Shown piece by piece: positions 61,568-64,000 of a stretch of 64,000 bases of DNA. The notes below the pieces were generated by a model. That model had not been told where the DNA came from. It did no database searches and saw only the letters and a program-made list of their open reading frames with translations. The first letter of the stretch is position 1. The number at the start of each line of letters is the position of its first letter. Made by a program: the position numbers and the translations under genes. Source of the stretch: Ctenosaura bakeri (lineage: Eukaryota; Chordata; Lepidosauria; Squamata; Iguanidae); contig CAOLHI010001020.1 of assembly GCA_948474755.1 (NCBI GenBank), positions 124,001 through 188,000 on the forward strand, given 5' to 3'.

Positions 61568-62340
61568 GGCTGGCTGGCTGGCTGGCTGGCTTCTGCAGAC
61601 TAGGATTCAAATCCCTGCTCAGAAACTGGGTGATCCTGGGCAAGTCATATTCTCAGCCTTAAAGGAAGGCAAAAGTAAACCCCTTTTCAACAAATCTTGC
61701 CAACAAAAGCTTGTGATAAGTTCACTTTAGGGTTGTCATAACTAAGAAATGACTTGAATGCACACCAACAACAAAGTGCTGCTGACAGTGCGAGGTCCTT
61801 TCTAGTCATCATGTCTCTCCCTTTTAAAAACTGACTTATGGAGACCCTAAGATGAACCTACCATGGGGCTTTTCTTGGCAAGATGTTGCCTGTCTCTGAA
61901 GCTGAGAGAATGTGATTTGCCTGAGATCTCCCAGTGGGTTTCCACGGCCAAGTGGGGATTCAAACCCTGGTCTCCCCACAGTCATAGTATGGGTGTGCTC
62001 ACGTACTTGCCACCGTGTCCCTTTTGTCAGGGATGCAGCAGCTGTGTGTGTGTGTGTGTTTGCGGGCACTGAAACTGCTCCCTCACTTGCAAATGAGGGA
62101 ACAGTTTTGGCACACACACAGCTGCCACTGTGTCCCTCAACACCCACACTCCTGCTGCCATGTCCCTGATGAAAGGGACACAGCAGCATGTGTGATCACG
62201 TGCCCAAACTACTCCCTCATTTGCAAACAAGGCAGAAGTTGCAGTACCCTCCCCACCCACCCCACCACCACATCCCTGTTGCTGCCATTGCTGTTAATGT
62301 CCAGCAGCAGAGCTTTGTGGACTCCAGGTTAAAAGCTACT
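61417..62340 (-). mobile_element. Composite hAT carrying an inverted SINE pair, second copy
   Basis: Read on the minus strand it starts AGTAGCTTTTAACCTGGAGT and ends in GGGTCCCCAGTAAAGAAAATG, matching the element at 17984. The flanking 8-mers ATGCTAGA (61409-61416) and ATGCTAGG (62341-62348) differ by one base. It contains a SINE fragment at about 61830-61985 (minus) and another at about 61595-61775 (plus), in the same relative order as the other copy, plus TTTA and GGCT simple repeats. Confidence 0.78.
61541..61591. repeat. (TTTA)n and (GGCT)n microsatellites, adjacent
   Basis: Seven or so TTTA units run directly into six GGCT units, inside the composite hAT. Confidence 0.9.
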
Positions 62341-62899
62341 ATGCTAGGAGACTGAACTTCAAGTTATAACATCTGTTGACTTATCTTGCCTCTGCAATGA
62401 CCTCAACAGGTGCATGGTCCTTAGACAAGCCAATATTACCTGAGTCTTTGCTCCTCCTATCAATAAAATGGGCATAACACTACTTAAGTACTTTGCAGGG
62501 CAGTTATTACTGTTGTAAGGATTATAAACCAAGTCAAAGAAACATACTGAACCCTCTAAAGTGTTAAAGAAATGTGATGTTGTGTTGAACACAGGGCACT
62601 CACTCCTTTGGCCGCTGCACATTTAGGTCTGCCCCCACCCCCCCAAGCAGCAAGAACCAAACTGTAGGAAATGTAAACTCAGCACAAACAAGTCACTGGT
62701 TTCAAACATGAGAGAGTTACAAACACTGCATGTCTCTTAGTGGCAGATTTCTACCTATGCAGGACTACTTTTAAAGTGCTTTTTTAAAAGGTAAAATTTG
62801 AGGCAGTTATATAAAATCTTTATGTTTTAGTAAAAAAAAGTTGGAATTAAAATTTGGCATAGTACTATAGAAAACTCTCTGAGAAATTCACCTCCAGAG

Positions 62900-63146
62900 C
62901 TATTTTAGTGTCAAATAATGTGGGAGCACATTGTTCCAAAACTGTTGTGAATGTTGCAGTCCATTCACTGCATGTTGTTTTGATGTCACTTTTTGCTTAG
63001 GGATTTTTATTTTACTGTTTGTCTCTAGCTTTCTGCTTTTTTTATTTTCTTGTTGCTTCTGACCTTTGGTTTTCGTGCCTACTTTTTCTTCCTCTTCATG
63101 CTCATCTTCCTCCTCTTCTTGGCTTTCTTTCTTTTTTACCTCCTGC

Positions 63147-63198
<52 letters not shown>

Positions 63199-64000
63199 TC
63201 TCCTCCTCCACCGATTTATCTTCAATCTCTTCTTCATTTTCTTCGCCTCCTCCTTCTTCTTCCTCCCCCTCTTCCAGACTTTTTTCTTCCTCTTCCTCCT
63301 TCTCTTCTTCCTCCTCTTCTGCTTCTTCTTCTGCTTCTTCACCTTCCTCTTTCTCTTTGTCTTCTTTCACTGCTTCATCTTCATCATCTTCCACATCTTT
63401 TCCTTCCTCTCCAACCTCTTCCTCCTCCTCTTCCTCCTCCATCTCTACTTCCTCCTCCTCCTCTTCCTCCTCCTCCTCTCCTTCTTCCTCCTCCTCCTCC
63501 TTTTCTTCTTCATCTTCCTCCTCCTCCTCCTCCTCTTCCTCCTCCTCTGCTTCATCCTTATCCTCTTCCTCCACCATCCCTTCTTCCTCCTCCACACCCT
63601 CTCCCTCTTCCATACCTTCATCCTCCTCCTCCTCCTCCTCTTCTTCTTCTCCCCCTTCTCTTTCCCCTTCTTCATTTTCCTTCTCATCTCCTCTTTCTTC
63701 ATACCTTTGCCCCTTCCCATCTCCTTTTCCTTCATCCTCTTCTCCCTCCCCATCTCCCCTTTCTTTATCCCCTTCTTCCCTTCCATTTCTCCATCCTTCA
63801 TAATTTTCTTTTTCCTCCTGTTCAGTCTTGTTTATCTTTTCTTGCTCCTTCCCCCAATCATTCCTGTCTTGTTCCTCCTCTAATATGCCAGTTTCTTCTG
63901 CAAATTCACCCTCCTGTTTGTTTTCGGGTTCTTCTTCCTTTTCAAACTCTTCTACAGCTTCTTCTTCTTCTTCTTGTTCTTCTTCTTCATCATCATCACC
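62900..64000 (-). CDS. RPGR: RPGR ORF15 exon, 3' part (photoreceptor-type isoform end), partial
   Basis: The minus-strand frame is open from the right edge to TAA at 62902-62900 (366 codons), with no stop across a long purine-rich repeat. The N-terminal part seen here has acidic patches mixed with N, K and W residues (EGEFAEETGILEEEQDRNDW). It is followed by about 170 residues made mostly of Glu. A basic tail of about 65 residues ends QQFWNNVLPHYLTLK. That tail matches the end of human RPGR-ORF15 (KKFWNNVLPHYLELK, from memory), the segment reported to bind TTLL5 and whirlin, and secures the identification. ORF15 is the major isoform of photoreceptor connecting cilia and its Glu-rich repeat is polyglutamylated in mammals. 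The RCC1-like propeller lies outside the window. The repeat here is poor in glycine compared with the Glu-Gly repeats of human ORF15. Long frames on the opposite strand are shadows of the repeat. Confidence 0.95.
63060..63800. repeat. RPGR: Polypyrimidine/polypurine low-complexity tract of ORF15
   Basis: About 740 bp is nearly pure pyrimidine (CTC, TTC, TCC triplets) on the plus strand and purine on the minus strand. It is coding on the minus strand. Such tracts can form triplex (H-DNA) structures and slip during replication; human ORF15 is a known mutation hotspot for this reason. Confidence 0.92.
63138..63142 (-). promoter_or_regulatory. RPGR: Candidate internal splice donor for constitutive RPGR
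   Basis: Within ORF15 the sequence CAGGAG|GTAAAA falls in phase 0 (GAG codon at 63142-63140). It would join the phase-0 exon at 55910 in frame. The constitutive isoform must leave ORF15 by some donor, but another could lie upstream, outside the window. Confidence 0.3.

Larger units (their letters stand above)
55911..62899 (-). other. RPGR: RPGR intron downstream of ORF15, plus ORF15 3' UTR
   Basis: This is intron for the constitutive transcript; its right part is 3' UTR for ORF15 transcripts. It holds a hAT copy (56116-56876), AT/CA simple repeat (57.87 kb), a Charlie-like hAT fragment (58116-58291), a possible exon (58703-58804), a GTGGGC-type repeat (59.2-59.6 kb) and the composite hAT (61417-62340). 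I found no canonical AATAAA on the minus strand in the first 250 nt after the ORF15 stop. The remainder shows nothing recognisable. Confidence 0.7.

Noticed and set aside
63050..63883. Long plus-strand frames made of Leu/Phe or Ser
   Set aside because: They are antisense shadows of the Glu-rich ORF15 repeat; the minus frame has a conserved C-terminus and a matching gene context.

Overview
This window is vertebrate nuclear DNA, most likely from a squamate reptile of the iguanian (Anolis- or Sceloporus-like) type. It has spliced exons with long AT-rich introns, one CpG-island promoter, and dense, mostly old transposon remains. These include tRNA-derived SINEs of the saurian type with CAA-rich tails, CR1, L2 and L1 LINE ends, and many non-autonomous DNA transposons, among them a SPIN-like hAT. 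The species is inferred from repeat style and protein similarity, not from a database search.

Two genes are present, both on the minus strand and arranged head to tail. SRPX (sushi-repeat-containing protein, X-linked) occupies 1-39.7 kb: exon 1 with the start codon and signal peptide (39600-39669), a 60-nt exon 2 (10346-10405) and exon 3, the first sushi domain (532-723). The rest of the gene lies to the left of the window. A CpG island covers the SRPX promoter (about 39.25-40.35 kb). RPGR (retinitis pigmentosa GTPase regulator) enters from the right edge with its glutamate-rich ORF15 exon (62900-64000, continuing outside). It also has the five downstream exons of the constitutive isoform, which ends in a CVVL prenylation box (stop at 50977-50979). 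All splice phases join without conflict. The SRPX-RPGR order and orientation match human Xp11.4.

Both alternative RPGR C-termini are therefore encoded here: the photoreceptor-type ORF15 end, with the conserved basic tail FWNNVLPHYL, and the prenylated constitutive end. Two of the constitutive exons (55707-55910 and 55249-55452) are a tandem duplication, each exactly 204 nt and phase 0.

No other host gene could be supported in the introns or in the roughly 11-kb SRPX-RPGR intergenic region. What can be read there is transposon history: at least five insertions with exact 8-bp hAT target duplications, pogo/Tigger-like elements with TA sites (one nested in a CR1), a hAT family carrying an inverted pair of SINE fragments, and a 1.7-kb SPIN-like element with a GC-rich cargo. 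Boundaries of repeats without target-site duplications are approximate.
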